Assembly (NCBI GenBank): GCA_039881145.1
Contig: JAYKKI010000095.1
Span: 124,001-188,000, forward strand
Length of the DNA: 64,000 nucleotides
Origin: Druceiella hillmani
Lineage: Eukaryota; Arthropoda; Insecta; Lepidoptera; Hepialidae
Direction of reading: 5' to 3'
A model generated the notes under the pieces. That model was given only the letters and a program-made list of their open reading frames with translations. It made no database searches and was not told the origin of the DNA. Each line of letters begins with the position of its first letter. Position 1 is the stretch's first letter. The translations under genes and the position numbers were made by a program. Positions 49,538 to 60,294 of this stretch are shown here, piece after piece.

Positions 49538-49805
49538 GCAACCGACTACGCAACCCCCTCCTCACTCAGTTCGACACTGTTGTTTAAAGCTGTTGTACAT
49601 ATAACCTGTGCTTTATTATTTTTGTATTAATTGTAAATAAATGTTTATTAAATAAAGTTACCATTTTCTGTAATAAATTCGTAATACTTTATTTTTTCAT
49701 TATGCTATATTTAGTTTGTAATCATCTTGTCTTTTATGCACATTACTTGTACGAACACAATGTTTAACATCTGCCAGGCGTCCCGTGACGGCTCACTGTT
49801 TTTTT

Positions 49806-50057
49806 GCTTGAATGGCACATTCATTTCTCAATAAAATAAACGTTTATTAGGTACGATTTCAAAACTGTTACCATTTGATATCATGTCAATATATAAATTT
49901 ATAACAGTGACAAAAATAAGTGATTATTTATTGGTGCAGTTTAAATATTAGTGGTACTTACACAGAACCTTATTTTCACGATAAGCACGCCTATCCGTCG
50001 TCCAATTTGTTTTGCAATAACATTTTTTGAACCCTTGATCAGAAGCAAATGATTGTT
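49806..50057. other. Short gap between two element relics
   Basis: AT-rich, no gene seen. It may hold the 3' side of the integrase-bearing element. Confidence 0.4.
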
Positions 50058-51720
50058 TTATTGCAGTTTGTCGTAAAGAAAATCTAAGGGAGGGACATTG
50101 TCTTTTGAAACCATTTTTTCCAGGCAAATACTAAATTGCAAACTGGCATATAACAACTTTAAAATGCCAGCTTTAGTGCCCAGTTTATAAACAAACATCA
50201 TTCGTTTTGCTAAGTATCATAACCGAAATAGAATGCGCATCAGTTCTTAGAGTAAATCATTCATCGATTGGGTGATTGGCATCAAAGTTCGCTACCATGT
50301 TCTTGGCCCGTCTTTCCAGGCCTTCTTTGGCTTTTTCACGCTGTTTATTTTGATTCATATTGCTTTCACATTTTTCAAAATAACTTTTTACTCTAACCTT
50401 CTTCTTCAGATTTTATTTCACCCCAAAAAACATAAACAAACATATTACGTTCAGTACAGGCATGAGCACCTGACGTTTAATCGAAGGAAATTATAAAATT
50501 TAATTATTTTTCTGATGGTGACTCCTCCTTTCCAAAATATCCCTTCGATTTTTGACGTTGGTGATTTTGGAACTAGGCGTAACTCATTCTTCTTGATTAG
50601 TTCTAGCATTTGCAAAAGAGATTCCTCTTTAATTGACGGTAATTGAGCAACTGTATCCTCTGTAAAATGTGATTATATTATGTTAGTACGTTTACTACCG
50701 CCTCGATGACTAACTTTTGATTTTAAACATCAAGTTCTGTATAAATTCTGGGTACTAAATACTCTGTGACTTGTATTCTTTTCTAAATCATATATTTCTT
50801 CAAGATCATCTTTACTATATATAGTATGAAAAATTTCATGTGGTAATATAATTGAAGTCGGTTCCACTATTGCACGAACGCCAAATATACCTTCATATCG
50901 ATTTCTTTTGATTAAATAATGATAATCACGATTTTTCATAAATTGCACGAAACGTAAAACTTCACTCGATTTATTAGTTTGATAATTATCGGTCATCCAA
51001 GTAGTGACCATATTTGCAATGTCTTGATGTGCTCATTTGGCATTGCCTTGGCTTTGGCTGTGCCTAGGTTTACCGTGGATCATTTTTAGTTCTGGCCACA
51101 TATTTTGTAAACTGTTCAATTGTTAATTGTGAGATTTGTGGCCATTTTCTGAATGGAGAATGCATGAAGCGCCAAATAAGGGATAAACACCTAGCAGTCG
51201 ATATGTTACTTCATCTACCTGTTACGAGGTGAGAGACCTCAACACTACAAACTTCGTTAAATGATCTTAGTAAACGAAAAGAAACTCTTATTTGGTAAAC
51301 GAGAAGAAACTTACATCTGACTGAAATTGATATTCGACGAGATCGACTTGGCTTCTGCTATTAAAATGAAATAAAATAATCAACTTTACAACAATACGTT
51401 TCTTCTCACTTGTTTGTTTCTGCTGACACAATTCGCATATATTCAACTATATTATTACTTGAGCTCTTGTTACATGTTTATATACTGTATTTAGTTTTAT
51501 TCTACATTCAATCTCTCCCGCCATGACCAATTGACAAATAAATATAAGACAGTATGTAAAATATTTTGTCAGCATTTACAAATTTCTTTATACTTTTTTG
51601 AGAATCTAATACTGGTTTAATTAGTTTTTCATAGCTTTGCATAGTCAATATATAACACTTTAAATGAGCCGAAAATCTCTGACGATTCCTTTTCATGACA
51701 CGCTTTAATTTGCTTCACAT
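50058..51720 (-). pseudogene. Integrase of the KRBA2-like (Gypsy/Ginger-type) family, decayed
   Basis: Read on the minus strand through several frames, this gives an integrase in family order. YEKLIKPVLDSQKSIKKFV and SIGHGGRD come first; with CELCQQKQTS (about 51415-51437) they form the H2C2 zinc-finger region. The catalytic core follows: NSRSQVDLVEYQFQSD, DHLTKFVVLRSLTS, EVTYRLLG, LFGASCILHSENGHK, MWPELKMIHGKPRHSQSQG and LRFVQFMKNRDYH. Then come RNRYEGIFGVRA and SKDDLEEIYDLEKN, and after a diverged part KQREKAKEGLERRAKNMVA and YKLGTKAGILKLLYASLQF, with a stop at 50058-50060. The second catalytic Asp is Glu and the third catalytic Glu is lost at a stop. A ~24-bp tandem duplication (GTTTCTTCTCGTTTA type) lies at about 51271-51312. 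Many stops and frameshifts make it dead. Whether the parent was LTR-type or a Ginger DNA transposon is unclear. Confidence 0.88.
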
Positions 51721-52239
51721 CCCCTATAATATAAATGTACTTTTCTTAACAAAACACTCCTTAGTTTTGGATCCTCGTCATAAAATTTCGTGTAGAATCA
51801 ATTTTTTTTCCTTTTATTACGTAACTCTCCGTTTTCTTGTATTTTTACACGCACAATACAACATGCATTGACCAAAAAACTAATTGCACTTATTTAGTGG
51901 AGCAGTAATTAAATACGTGAGTTAGTCGACAGGAAAATGACTGAATCTCTAGTGTTTGCACAACGCTAGGTGGTCAAGTGCGATGCGAGGGAGTGCATGG
52001 TGCGAGCTAGCGGTTGAATACGGGACAAGAAATGCGGCACAAAAATTGTACATAAAATGGAACGAAGCGCTTATTCCGCACTTTTTAATATTTATTTTGC
52101 ACTTTGACAAACCTATAGATATAAATCTACAGATAGAATAGGCAATATTGAAAAAAGAAGAAAATAAAATATAATTTTGCACCTTGACTATACTGATTAA
52201 TCAATCAGCACATTGACTGATTTCGCACATAGACTTTGA
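51721..52239. other. Non-coding stretch upstream of the integrase relic
   Basis: A less AT-rich patch at 51955-52060 reads open on both strands without a domain. It may be part of the integrase element's 5' end. Confidence 0.4.
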
Positions 52240-52240
52240 C

Positions 52241-52281
<41 letters not shown>
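52240..52281. repeat. (TA)n microsatellite at the outer edge of the 1.8-kb foldback
   Basis: Pure TA array ending 13 bp before the left arm. Confidence 0.95.
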
Positions 52282-52284
<3 letters not shown>

Positions 52285-52293
52285 ATAAAATAA

Positions 52294-53328
52294 GAATATT
52301 TAAACAAATTAGAAGAAGCCTCAAATTTATGCATCCCGTACAACTCTAAGCTCAGAAAATGTGATCATATTTCCCCATATTAATCACGTCTCAAATGACT
52401 GAAAAGCTGCGGTCAACGCCAACTTTACATACGTACACTTGTTTTTAATATATTAAAAATCCTCAGAATCCAAGTTTCTCATGCTCATTGAAATATTTGT
52501 CTGTTTTGGGTTACCCTTTAATAGATTATTACCTCTACCTCATACAAAAAATTATTTTTAGTAGCAAAGCTTTATAACCGTGAAATCAGGAAAATTTTCT
52601 CAATAAATATTTCTAAATTGATAAAAAAATTTCTTTGATTCTATTACTTATACGCTTTCGTTCTTTTTTTAATCCACTTTAACTCTTGTCAATATTTGAT
52701 ATATATTTTAAATTTTGTACTCTTTTTATTATACGTTGTAAAATGTTTTAACAGTTTAATAAATAATCAATTTTTCAAAACTTATTACGGCTGACTAATA
52801 GATGTATTTCCTGAAGCAATAAATTCGACATATGCACTATAGATTAAAGTTGTATCTAAATTTAAGTTATATCTTAGTAATTTTTCAGTACACGTGACAG
52901 AAAATAAAGATAAATTGAAAATTCCCTACTGGCTTGTTTATGATAAACCAGAACTCTGCTTATTAAAAATTGGAATGACTGAGTTTTACGAAGTTAATCA
53001 CTTGTGATGAATACAACTTTAAATTATTTAATTTATAAATTAATCTTGTTTCAATGCATTTAAATTACTTTTCTCCGTCTCTTAACGTTAATAATAAATT
53101 TACCTAAGTTTCTTAAGGAGTTGACACTCTCAAATGATTTACAAAAACGTATATTGAATATTAAAATAAGTTTTGGAACTAGAAGAAAATCTTTTTCGAC
53201 GAAGGTTTTAATTCGCGTGCAACTTATTTACAAGTATTTCATACATAAAATGTTATTTATTTTGACCAAATGTTACATCGTTTTAGTGGAACAAACAAAT
53301 TCCAATGATGTTTATGCGCTGAAATCTT

Positions 53329-53386
<58 letters not shown>

Positions 53387-54072
53387 TATATCTATATATA
53401 TATATATATATATTCAGCAGAGTTCTGGTTTATCATAAATAAGCCAGTAGGGAGTTTTCAATTTAACTTTATTTTCTGGCACATGGACTGAAAAATTACT
53501 AAGATTTAACTTAAATTTAGATACAACTTTAATCTATAGTGCATATGGCAAATTTATTGCTTCAGGAAATATATCTATTAGTCAGCCGTAATAAGTTTTG
53601 AAAAATTGATTATTTATTAAACTGTTAAAACATTTTACAACGTATAATAAAAAGAGTACAAAATTTAAAATATATATCAAATATTGACCAGAGTTCAAAT
53701 GGATTAAGAAAAGAACGAAAGCGTATAAGTAATAGAATCAAAGAAATTTTTTCATCATTTTAGTAATATTTATTAAGAAAATTTTCCTGATTTCAATGTT
53801 ATAAAGCTTTGCTACTACAAATAATTTTTTGTAAGAGTTAGAGGTAATAATTTATTAAAGGGACAAATCTTTCAATGTGAATGAGAAACTTGGTTCCTGA
53901 GGATTTTTAATATATTAGATACAAGTGTACGTATTTGAAGTTGGAGTTGACCACAGCTTTTCAGTCATTTGAGACATGATTAATATGGAGAAATATGATC
54001 ACATTTTCTGAGCTTAGAGTTGTACGGGAAGCATAAATTGGAGGCTTCTTCTAATTTGTTTAAATATTCTTC
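52294..54072. mobile_element. 1.8-kb foldback element with ~660-bp arms
   Basis: Left arm 52294-52962 and right arm 53414-54072 are inverted copies along their whole length. Shared blocks include AATATTTAAACAAATTAGAA, ACTCTAAGCTCAGAAAATGT, TTTTTAATATATTA, GAAATTTTT-near AGAATC, ACAGTTTAATAAATAATCAA and TCTATAGTGCATATG-type sequence. They carry scattered differences but no large gaps. The 451-bp spacer contains a (TA)n array that directly abuts the right arm. Neither arm has a conserved reading frame; the 105-codon frame at 53121-53438 is partly TA repeat. It could be a large foldback transposon or an inverted segmental duplication. Confidence 0.88.
53327..53412. repeat. (TA)n microsatellite in the foldback spacer
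   Basis: TA array with TG and TC interruptions, abutting the inner end of the right arm. Confidence 0.95.
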
Positions 54073-55100
54073 ACTAAAGTCAAAATAGCACATATTTCCA
54101 TAGTAAATTAATAGAAATAGAAGTATTTGGCAAAAGGCAGATTTTAATTACATTGAAAAGAACCTTATAAAGAATTTTGAAAAAGTGTATACTTATTGAA
54201 ATACAATACATCATTTATCTGATTCTACCAAATAAGATTTCGATCAGTTAGTTGAACCGATCTGAAACCTTTCCTATTTATATGTTAACCGTATTATATA
54301 CAGCTAGTTGAGGTAAATTTAACAAGTATAAATTTGCAGTACGTTTTTGATTAGTAACAGTGATGGTTTGTGACTGGACTGGATAAAAACCAATTCAAAC
54401 AAGGCCCCTATTAATAATTTTTATGGGTTTTCCTATAGAATAATTATCCTAATATTATTAGATTTGCAGACTTTTGACAGAAATTCACATTTCCCTAGAA
54501 GAGAAAACATAATCCACCCAATGTAATCTATCCAATATTTTGTACAGAAATATATTTTTCATCTACTTAAGTAATATTCCCTAAAGGTGTATTTTTATAA
54601 TTAATTATCTTCTGGTATAATATTAATAATAATTCATCTCCTTAAATATTCCATGTCCCTAACGTGGTTTTAAATTTTAATTAGAAAAACAAAATAATTT
54701 CTATCCCAAGATAAAATATAACACTATGTTTATCTCAATAAAACAAGCGAAGTGTACACAAAATTCCATGGAGTTTAGATGCAAAACGAGACCAATAAAT
54801 AATTAAAGAAGGTAACTTACTTTCATATTTACACTTTTGATTAAAAAGATGACATTTCTCTTAGAAATGTCATCTATTTCCTTTTGAAATAAATGACATT
54901 TCTTTTAGAATTTAATAGAAAATGAAGTTAAGTGCCATTTAAAACTAAATTTTAAAAAAGGCAATTTAAAAATACTACATTATTTTTCTCGAACAACGGT
55001 TATTTCTTTAAATCCTTTATGTCATTCTCCAGCAGATTCTTTAAAATATTTGAGTGAAAAAACCATGTAATCCACAAATACTTGTAGAAAATTGGTTTTA
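54073..55100. other. AT-rich non-coding stretch, no gene seen
   Basis: A small hairpin-like GATGACATTTCT / AGAAATGTCATC lies at 54850-54875. Nothing else supported. Confidence 0.45.
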
Positions 55101-55340
55101 CACGATCACCCCAGCATAAAGATGGCTTACTGCGAAAATTATTCTGCGCGAAATTTAATGCAATTTTGTGCATGGCAATATCCATTATGTATAAAGGACA
55201 CTTAAATTGAACGTTTTACTGAAAAAAAACGAACAAGCGTTTTGCCCAATCCCCGAACGTATATTAATATTCAATATAACGGCTCTTTATACCTTTAAGT
55301 AAAGATTATCTTCAAAAACTTTGACATAAATTACACCTAA
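55101..55340 (+). repeat. Left member of a diverged inverted pair 3.4 kb apart
   Basis: Resembles the reverse complement of 58555-58776. Shared blocks are AAAGATGGCTTACT-CG, GCGCGAAATTTAATG, GGACACTTAA-TTGAACGTTTTAC, GTTTTGC and GTATATTAATATT. Non-coding. Either termini of one element or two insertions of the same repeat. Confidence 0.75.
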
Positions 55341-56528
55341 TTCTGAGCTTAAAACATTTGGGATGAATTAATGGAGAGAAATTCGACATAATATTTATTT
55401 TTGAGTCTAACAGGATTTTTTTCAAATTTAGCTTTAGATTGTATCATTTTTTGGCCCAAATATTATTTTAACATATGTTCTTTTGACGCTTAAATATTCA
55501 AATGATAGAGTTTACAAATTAATTATAGGTAAAAAGTGTTCTTTTTTAATTAATATGTCTCCTTTTAATTACATTATGATCTCGTTAAAAAAGTACACTT
55601 TCCACTTTACTTCCTGTATTTTTACTTCTTGATTTAGTTACTGATTTTATTGATTATTCGTTAAAATATTCTTATGTTTATTATTTCTTCGTGGCACATA
55701 CATATTTAAACTACCTTTTGAAATGAACAATTCTATGTGATTTTATATTTTAAAGTATGTAAATTTATATTTTATTTTTAAGTTTATATTTTATTAAGTT
55801 GTAGTTGTAGTTGTAGTACGTAAGTTAATATTTTAAAGTACTACAAAAAATACATGTATATTTTGGCATATTTATTTATGAATGATGTTCACGGGAATGT
55901 AAACTAAAAGCCAAATGTGTATAATGCCATAATTATCCGAGTAAGCACTTGAAACTTAAAAAGTTTTCTAAAATAAGGTAATAACATATTGTATTCGTAA
56001 CGGTGACGTTCATAGGCAAAAAGCTCTGTGATTTTTTGCTGAAGTAATAATTAAGATTACAGTAAAGTTTTACCATGTATTCAGCTAAGCTTATCGGGCA
56101 CTCGATAGTAATGAATAAGGATGAAACAAAAAGAGTATTAGTAAAAATTAATATTATTGTATGTAAAAATAAGTGATGAATGAGCGAACCTTTACCTCGT
56201 TAATATTTAAAAAAATTGTAACAGTCGAGAAATGCGAAGATGTTGTTTTTATTTGTTATTAATATTATCTTCAGAAAAATAAACTAATAATATGTACTTG
56301 TCCCACACTCAAGAAGTGGAACTGCTTATTGAAATATTTGTAATAAAACATAAGAATTGTTTTCATGATTGTTTTTAATTTAATTATTATATGGTTTCAT
56401 TTACTTTATTTTGCTCCTATATAGTTTCATCAACAAGATTAGATTGTAATGAAAATCCACAATAATATTTATTAATTATTATGATATCAAATTGCATTTT
56501 ACAAAATACAAAAGCGATAAACCGCATT

Positions 56529-56535
<7 letters not shown>

Positions 56536-56567
<32 letters not shown>
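56536..56567. repeat. (TA)n microsatellite
   Basis: About 16 TA units. Confidence 0.95.
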
Positions 56568-56570
<3 letters not shown>

Positions 56571-57400
56571 AATATATATTTTTTTTGAACTTTAATCATA
56601 ACATTGTCATCAGGTTCATTAACGTCGTATGGCATTCGTGTGTTCGTTCCCTCGATTCGTGTATCAAGAGTTTATGTAAGTAGTTGTAGTGTATAAAAAA
56701 GGATAGATAGATGATACAAAGAGCATATTAACTGCCAGACACAGCTTACCTGTCCAATTGCTCATCCATACAACATAATAATTTGGGACATATAATTTAC
56801 GTGCATTTTGTATCACTTCTCAGTAATTTTATTTAGATCAATGTAGTTAATATAAAGCTCCCCCCTCATGATTGTTTGATAATACCATCTGATTGCATTA
56901 TATTATAAAATAGAAAAGAGAACTTTTACTTTTAACATACCATGCTTTTAAGTGAAAAGACGTGAAATTCTATCGTGGCATGAGTAAAACACGACACTGC
57001 GTTTGTAAACTCTGTTCGGAAATTTTCAATAAATCAGTGAAAAAGTGAATAAATTGCAAATACGATATAGTTTAAAATAGATAAACGTTGACAATTATTA
57101 TTTTGGAAGTGCTCCAGTACAATAATCCGAAAAAAAAATTCCTTAAATTTCCCAAAGTATAATATATATAGAAGATATATTGAAAATTTCATCAAAAGTA
57201 AATTGTAATCTCTGAAGGATGCAATATTTAAATAGTCTGTAAATATATTTTTTTTTAATTTTAGTGTTCCTAAGAAAATTACCAAATTCCTCATGTTTAA
57301 TAATGTGTGTTTCATATGAAAAAGAAAGAAAATTTTAGATATATTGTAGTGAAGAATAGTGTAATAAAATAGTAACTATCGTTCAACTAAGGAGAATACA

Positions 57401-57444
57401 ATACATACAAGATACATTATTGATACATACAAGATACATTATTG
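57401..57444. repeat. Perfect 22-bp tandem duplication
   Basis: ATACATACAAGATACATT plus ATTG occurs twice back to back. Confidence 0.95.
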
Positions 57445-58554
57445 GTAAGTTTGCAATTTTAAATTGCTCCTACAAAAGCAAATGTATGAAATTAAAATCA
57501 ATTTGCCTTTTATATTTCTTTAATAATATCATAAATATTTACATCTCTTTAAATGGCAAACGGACTTACTTAATTATCTATTTCCTGTTCCCAAAATATT
57601 TCATTTAATTAAATTATTTAAATATGCACATTTATCGAAAATAAAGGCAAAAGTATAGATCCCCGTTTATTCTCTCGTTTGATGCAGAGTGTTTATGAAT
57701 TTTGACATTTTCCTTTTTTTTAAACAATCTGGAGCGTAACCGTGTATCCATTTAACATTTCAATGACAGTACACAGATCTTTAATTCTCGCTGAATGTTG
57801 TTGTGTCAATAACAGAAAATTCTTTTCTGTTATTTCGATAGCCTTTCTAAGTACAATTTATTGGAATTATGGTTTCATTAATATGCATACTTGAATTATT
57901 TAATTTGCTTTTTTATGTATAGTTTTATTAACGTGGAGTCCTTTTTACTAGACGTTCAATTAATACACTTGTTTGTCAAGTACCACAAATATATTGCAAA
58001 GGGAAAGTGCCAGTTAGATAGTAACCAAATAGTAAATAGGGAAGAGATATTCGAAATTAGCAATTAAGCTAGAAATTTGATTTTAAATTATAATATTACT
58101 CTAAAATTTTCTGATCACCCTATAAAATAACTTTCTAGGTTTATCTGAGGTCTTTATTAATTTCGTCTATAAACACATTGTAACTGTTACTTATGTATCC
58201 TTGCAGATTAAAAGAATTAATTTTAAAGTAATTATTTTAGCTGGTTTTTGGTATCGATATTACTATGTATAATCTACCTATTAGTATAAATGAACTTCTT
58301 GTTTATCTGGCGAGTAATATTAGAGACCAGGATGAAATACTATAAGTCTCAAAAATTACTTTACTTAAGAAAATTTAAATATAGTTAATAAATGCCAATG
58401 TTTACACATAAAAGGACCAAACATATTGTTACATTGGTCACGTCAAATAAGAGATAATGAATCAAATAAAGATCTCACAATGCTACAGATCATAAAATCT
58501 ATAATATACTTCAAAATTAATATTGTAATTGGTCAAATCTGAAACTCATAGTTA

Positions 58555-58776
58555 TTATTTACTATCATAATTTGTGTCAAAGTTAAACCTAATCTTACTT
58601 TCGAAGCCCACTGCTATCATAAATATTAATATACTTTGGGGGCCCAGCAAAACCTTTTTCGGTAAAACGTTCAAGTTAAGTGTCCCTTACGCATAAAATA
58701 TTCAATGTATACATTTTCATTAAATTTCGCGCAAAATCGTTTCCGTAGTAAGCCATCTTTGTGTTGTGCGGTCGAG
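58555..58776 (-). repeat. Right member of the diverged inverted pair
   Basis: Partner of 55101-55340. Also carries GGGGGCCCAGC, which the left copy has lost. Confidence 0.75.
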
Positions 58777-58830
58777 TAAAGCTTATATTCCGCAGGGAGC
58801 TACGTAACTGTGAAATGCGTTTATTTTAGA

Positions 58831-59131
58831 GGCGAAACATCTAATGGCGCATTTAGATGGGAGTTAAAACATTTTGATGGCACGTCACGACGTGCCATTC
58901 TAGCAGCTTTCATACATAGAGTAAAGTATCATAAAATAAAAATACATTTCGAATAGATCGTTTAGAAATATTTCTGTGACAAATTATTTCACAAAAATAA
59001 AATAACAAGATTGAATTAATATTTTTTTTAACAACTATCTGAATATAGGTTTTTTATTTACAATTCGTTCAAATAAAAATACAAAAAAATTTAGATGCTT
59101 CACATGTGCCAGGCGTCTGATAACGGCTCAC
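58831..59131 (+). mobile_element. Solo arm related to the 1.6-kb TIR element
   Basis: It begins GGCGAAACATCTAATGGCGC (compare GTGAAACATCTATAGGCGCA at the inner end of the 49.4-kb arm) and ends GTGCCAGGCGTCTGATAACG + GCTCAC (compare CTGCCAGGCGTCCCGTGACG + GCTCAC). The middle differs but carries a hairpin of the same design at 58878-58897. No second arm is seen nearby, so it is a solo terminus or a shorter family member. Confidence 0.7.
58878..58897. repeat. Hairpin TGGCACGTC / GACGTGCCA
   Basis: 9-bp stem with a 2-nt AC spacer. It occupies the place of the GGCGAC-type hairpins in the 1.6-kb element but has a different stem sequence. Confidence 0.8.
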
Positions 59132-59374
59132 ATTTTCTTAACTAGAAATGTACTGATGAAACTTGTTGAAGAAAGGTAAGCTTCAAAATGATACAAATAA
59201 ACCATTTCTTAGCAATAATATTGTAATGTATTGGACTTTCTTTAACCATTTGACCAATTAATCACTTTCTACTCTTGAATTTTAAGTCAATATTGCGAGC
59301 AATATCTCATTTTACATAATGTGCGAAGACAAATAAAAGTTGGCAAAAACATTGGCAAAATTTTTTATAGGTTG
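59132..59374. other. Short AT-rich gap
   Basis: Nothing recognised. Confidence 0.4.
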
Positions 59375-59471
59375 TTGAATGTATTTGGCTTTAATTTTGT
59401 AGAAATTGATTATTCACAATTAAATGAAACTGCGTGATGTAGTATTATTTCTACTTTCTTTAATTTCTTTA

Positions 59472-59512
59472 CCACGACCTAAGTTTCGTTGTATTACAAC
59501 ATCTTCAGGTGG
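59472..59512 (-). ncRNA. Candidate minimal type-I hammerhead ribozyme, sense strand
   Basis: Arm 2 of the PLE 3' region. CCAC, CTGAAGA, T, GTTGT-AAT-ACAAC, GAAAC, TTAG loop, GTC, GTGG in order. Compared with 37287-37327 only the stem III loop differs (TTAG for CTAG), which should not affect the core. Predicted cut after the C of GTC. Confidence 0.6.
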
Positions 59513-59547
59513 GATATTAGCAAATATTCAAAATCTTTGCTAATATC

Positions 59548-59588
59548 CCACCTGAAGATGTTGTAATACAACGAAACCTAGGTCGTGG
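59548..59588 (+). ncRNA. Candidate minimal type-I hammerhead ribozyme, antisense strand
   Basis: Identical in sequence to the motif at 37287-37327. Predicted cut after C59584. Together with 59472-59512 it gives the unit one intact candidate per strand. Confidence 0.6.
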
Positions 59589-59622
59589 TAAAGAAATTAA
59601 AGATAGTAGAAATAATACTACA

Positions 59623-59925
59623 TCACGTAATTTCATTTAATTGTTCATTTAATATATTAACCTTGGTATCTTTTTTATGTCTGTTTATTTCTAATGTTTC
59701 TAGGATATTAAGTTTATTACCTTTTGTATTTATTTCTAATATATAGGGGGCATTATCAGTATGGGGGTGATGGTTATTTTCAATGAGATGTTTAGCAAAG
59801 TGAGATGTGTCTGGTTTATTATTTCTGGTCCACCACCACCAGCTGGCAATGTGTTCTTTATATCTTGTATTAAAATATCTTCCTGTTTGACCTATGTATA
59901 CACTATTACAGTCGTTGACAATGCT
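59623..59925 (-). pseudogene. Penelope-like element, GIY-YIG endonuclease C-terminus
   Basis: The minus strand gives 96 uninterrupted codons up to the stop at 59623-59625. The frame starts DCNSVYIGQTGRYF, the GIY-YIG core with its YIG and downstream R. KEHIASWWWWTRNN, HFAKHLIENNHH, ILEINTKGNKLNILETLE and KVNILNEQLNEIT follow; the glutamate in LETLE fits the family's catalytic Glu region. The ending N-E-Q-L is usual for PLE proteins. Upstream of 59925 the frame breaks (stop and diverged sequence), so the first strand of GIY-YIG, the reverse transcriptase and the 5' end are missing. WWWW comes from a GTGG repeat and is probably a small local expansion. Fresh-looking compared with the other relics. 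A 19-bp word (GACAAT-CTAAATTGTTAA) repeats at 59917 and 59950, at the truncation point. Confidence 0.9.
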
Positions 59926-60294
59926 AAATTGTTAACATACTGTTACATAGACAATACTAAATTGTTAAAATTTTTACTAAAAATTAAATCAAATATTTAT
60001 GGAGACATGCCAATAAAAAAATTGTTAATGAAAGAAGTTTGAAAAATTTTAAAAATATAAGATTTTTAATGTAGGATTCTATCAAAATAATCCTAACTTT
60101 ATTCAATTGGTTTATGTTAAACGCGTGTAAAAATAATTTATAGCGGATTAAATTGGGAGACTATATTTAAATTAGCAGTTTGATCTAGAGATGTTACCGG
60201 CATTTTTCTCATTGTAAAAGGGTATTTACGTTATTTATCCCTGTCTAAACAAATATGATATTTTTTCTTACAAAAACTTGGAACCAATTGTAGT
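59926..60294. other. AT-rich gap after the PLE truncation
   Basis: No gene seen. Confidence 0.45.

Larger units (their letters stand above)
48165..49798. mobile_element. 1.6-kb element with ~400-bp terminal inverted repeats
   Basis: Left arm 48165-48556 and right arm 49363-49798 are inverted copies with good identity along their length. Outer ends are CAGCGAGCCGTCAGGGGCGC and, inverted, CAGTGAGCCGTCACGGGACG. Inner ends are CATCTATAGGCGCAGGTA-type. The arms also share TTGTAAATAAATGTTTATT, GCGTAGTCGGTTGCG, a (TA)n tract and two short hairpins. The ~806-bp interior (48557-49362) is AT-rich with no transposase, so the element is non-autonomous. The left end is preceded by nine A and the right end followed by seven T, so a target duplication cannot be told apart from arm extension. 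A related solo arm lies at 58831-59131. Confidence 0.88.
55341..58554. other. AT-rich interior of the inverted pair, no gene seen
   Basis: Holds GTTGTA repeated three to four times at 55799-55817, a (TA)n array at 56536-56567 and a perfect 22-bp tandem duplication at 57401-57444 (ATACATACAAGATACATT...). No transposase or other domain recognised. Confidence 0.5.
59375..59642 (-). mobile_element. PLE foldback unit, copy 5, attached to its coding region
   Basis: The sense strand is minus. The unit follows the GIY-YIG coding fragment without a gap and shares its final codons. Arm 1 is ~59530-59640, arm 2 ~59415-59520, and the tail TTGAATGTATTTGGC...TTATTCAC (plus strand) is at 59375-59418. This copy ties the dispersed foldback family to a Penelope-like element. 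Both arms keep an intact hammerhead-like motif. No clear target duplication was found. Confidence 0.88.

Noticed and set aside
50272..50496. 74-codon hydrophobic plus-strand frame
   Set aside because: It is antisense to the integrase C-terminal region, where the minus strand matches the family.
59761..60042. 93-codon plus-strand frame
   Set aside because: It is the antisense shadow of the GIY-YIG fragment over its first half and background sequence over the rest.
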